From the NCBI GenBank assembly GCA_023333565.1, contig JAJKFH010000102.1, positions 1,984,001 through 2,048,000 of the forward strand: a stretch of DNA of 64,000 bases. Reading direction: 5' to 3'. A model generated the notes under the pieces. That model was not told the origin of the DNA. It made no database searches and saw only the letters and a program-made list of their open reading frames with translations. Positions 61,831 through 64,000 of the stretch are shown in pieces (positions within the stretch are counted from its first letter, which is position 1; each line of letters opens with the position of its first letter). Origin of the DNA: Puffinus mauretanicus (lineage: Eukaryota > Chordata > Aves > Procellariiformes > Procellariidae). The position numbers were made by a program, and so were the translations under genes.

Positions 61831-64000
61831 GGAGCGGCCTGCTCTTAATGTGTCTTCAAGAGCAACTTCCTTTTCTGCCCCATGGTCACTGGGGTGCTAT
61901 TTCCAACAGCATAGTTGGAAACCTCTTTGCAATTGACGGTGCAGAAACATCTAAACTGAAAAGCTGCCTGAATAAGGACATTGTCTTATAAACAGTAATG
62001 ACTACATCAGTTTTTCATTGCTGGAGGCATCAAGATCTATGACAAAATTCATCCAAGTTCAATATTTTCCCACATAACAAAAGGGAACAAACATTCGGAC
62101 TTCACTGGATATGGCTCATCTGAGTTTCAATTGTCTCTTACCCCTCAACAAAGGTTCTAGAAAGCATTGCCTTTGTCAAGAAGATTAATCGGAGCCAGCA
62201 TTTTCACAAAAATATTGCTGAGTGTGCTAAGTCAAATGGAAGAGTCTGTACAACAGTTACTGATGGATGTCTGTATTGTTCCCCAAAATGGAACTTTTGT
62301 GCATTGTAATACATACATGTTTTGGCACATACTTGTTTATGAAAAGTGTCTTTAAAGATGGTAGACATTTCAGTCCTTTAAGCCAAGGGATGCCTATTTC
62401 TGATGATTGATCAACACATGGTATGCAGAGATTAATAAAAGGAACTTTGCATAATTGAATGGTCATTTCTTCAAGTGAGTGGTCAACCAATCTATCATCT
62501 CACCACAAATGTGTCATCTGACTTCACATTCTATCAAAATGAAATTGATAAAAGAAATATTATATAGCGAGACCACTTACATCCTTGTTTCGCTTACCAC
62601 TTAATTACCTGGACAATTTCAAAATTATTGCTTTCATGTGACTTCCCTGTTGATGCTCTCCTATTGAACTGTCACTCAATCTCAAGCCAAAGCTAGTTAA
62701 ATTGCAACAATGCCCATGTCAATGCCTATGTCAAAGCCAGGCTTAAGCAAAAACACTCTTTAAAGCTGGGAAAATTATAAGAAATATTCTTTACAAGTTC
62801 TTTTGCAAAGTCTGTATTTCACTTTGAGCTCATATTCACCTCTAAACAGTACCCCTTCATAAACCCATTAAATAAAACTAATAACTCTATTAATAGTGAA
62901 ATTTTATTCATGAGAATGTTTGAAAAAACCTAATTTTGGATCTGGAGCTAAAACAGAAATAATAGATTAATCTACAATTGAGTATATGGTTATAATATTA
63001 ATCCAGGTGATCTGGGAATAGAAACAACACAAGTTGGTTGATATTAAATTTCAGGATAATTTTTAATTGAATTATCATGCAGATCAGCAAAAATAGTTAA
63101 CCAGCAATCCATAGATTTGAAATATACTGAACTGTTAATGAAAGTGCAAGTATTGTGATCTGTATGGGATACAATTCATAACAACTGCTCAATTTGTTGA
63201 ATAAATTGCCTGTAACACAAATCTACAGTCACCACTGCAGATTTGCAAAAGCAGTCAGATTGGTACCATTGTGTCTTTCAATAAATGGGTGATTCCAAGC
63301 TATGATGCATTACATAGGCATAATACTGATTTTGTTAAGTTACATAAGCCTCTTGCACCTCTTCAAAAGAGCTGTATACTTCTGTCAGCAGAGCAGTACC
63401 CGAACAAGTGCTGGGGAAGTAGCAATAGTGAGTTCAGGACTGTGGTACTTTGGAAGAACTGTATGAGAGCAGGGGGTTGGAGGTGCAGCCAGGGGGTTGT
63501 ATATCCCTGGACAAGTTTTAATGCTAGCGTGATATGGCATAGGAAAAAAATGTTAGAGGAACACCATCTGCAAGGCCAGAAGATCTTGCATGTTGTGGTT
63601 AAACCGTTCAGAGAGAAAAGTTTATGGAAATGAGCCATCACTAACCTGCACTACACCCAGGTCAAGGCAATGATATGGCCCCTTTTTTTTCATGGGGAAA
63701 AAAAATCCCCCTGAACCACAAAAAAAAAAAAAAAAAACCAAAACAAAAAAAACCAAACCAAAACCAGAGAAGGAGGACATACAGGAGAGATGAAAAAGAG
63801 AATGAATGTGTTCAGACCAGGTCTGGAAAAATGAAAAATAAGGTCATGGACTCCAACTCAAAAAATGGAGGGAAGACCCCTGGTTAGGGCTCTCTCTTCC
63901 TTTGGGACTCCATCAAATGGGTCTTTTGGTCTGTCTGGTCTAGTGCACGTGTACTGCCTGCTCCTTCAGTAGCAAGCAGCCTGAATCCATTCCAACACCC
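61831..64000. other. Unique non-coding stretch
   Basis: No recognised gene. A 120-codon open frame at 63271-63633 overlaps an equally open frame of 92 codons on the other strand and has no known domain. An A-rich tract with C interruptions occupies 63719-63766. The window ends in ordinary unique sequence. Confidence 0.5.
63719..63766. repeat. A-rich low-complexity tract
   Basis: A19 followed by CCAAAAC, A8 and CCAAACC units. Simple repeat with no recognised retroposed gene beside it. Confidence 0.85.

Noticed and set aside
63271..63633. 120-codon open frame on the plus strand
   Set aside because: The opposite strand is open over most of the same interval, and no domain or codon signal is visible.
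1..64000. tRNA genes, rRNA, endogenous virus or mitochondrial insertions
   Set aside because: No GGTTCGAATCC-type B box with a matching cloverleaf, no rRNA signature and no viral gene order was seen on reading both strands. Short diverged insertions could still be missed by eye.

Overview
The window looks like avian nuclear DNA, most likely a gene desert or the inside of a very large intron. Three observations support a bird. (1) The only recognisable mobile elements are CR1-type LINE retrotransposons with typical avian 3' ends: a 'GGTTGGAAGGGACCT' block read from the minus strand, and a copy ending in ATTCTATGATTC. (2) Repeat density is low, with roughly 2.5 kb of recognisable CR1 in 64 kb. 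(3) Only a few ancient MIR-like SINE remnants lie between them, as in other compact sauropsid genomes. Other sauropsids cannot be strictly excluded by eye. Base composition is AT-rich throughout, with two short GC-richer patches at about 28.56-28.86 kb and 44.08-44.28 kb.

I could not recognise a single host protein-coding exon. Most open frames are short (60-120 codons), have no recognisable domain and often overlap open frames on the other strand. That is what chance predicts for AT-rich DNA of this size. The one long open frame (about 230 codons, from 20961) is the reverse transcriptase remnant of a CR1 element. I saw no tRNA or rRNA gene, CRISPR array, prokaryotic operon or endogenous virus.

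Layout: 1-14.4 kb is unique AT-rich sequence with a degenerate GTGAG-rich patch, one MIR-like remnant (about 7.97-8.05 kb) and some possible conserved non-coding blocks. 14.43-14.82 kb is an internally deleted CR1 on the minus strand with an expanded (AATAG)n tail. 14.8-21.0 kb is unique. 21.0-22.13 kb is the best preserved CR1 copy, a 5'-truncated 3' fragment on the plus strand. 22.1-36.9 kb is unique sequence with two MIR-like remnants and low-complexity tracts. 37.0-37.14 kb is a 20-bp-period minisatellite inside a 144-bp homopyrimidine run. 37.2-52 kb is unique. 52.04-52.08 kb is a 20-bp tandem duplication. 53.5-53.8 kb is a very old L3/CR1-like fragment on the plus strand. 54.7-55.35 kb is an old CR1 on the minus strand. 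61.72-61.83 kb is a short CR1 3' end on the minus strand. The remainder is unique.

No new biological system is visible. The leads worth checking are structural (the CR1 deletion junction, two CR1 3'-end types, the homopyrimidine minisatellite) and regulatory (composite STAT/NF-kB, ERE-like, DR1+AP-1, RE1-like and CTCF-like motifs, and homeodomain-rich blocks). All regulatory calls rest on motif reading alone and need conservation or binding data.
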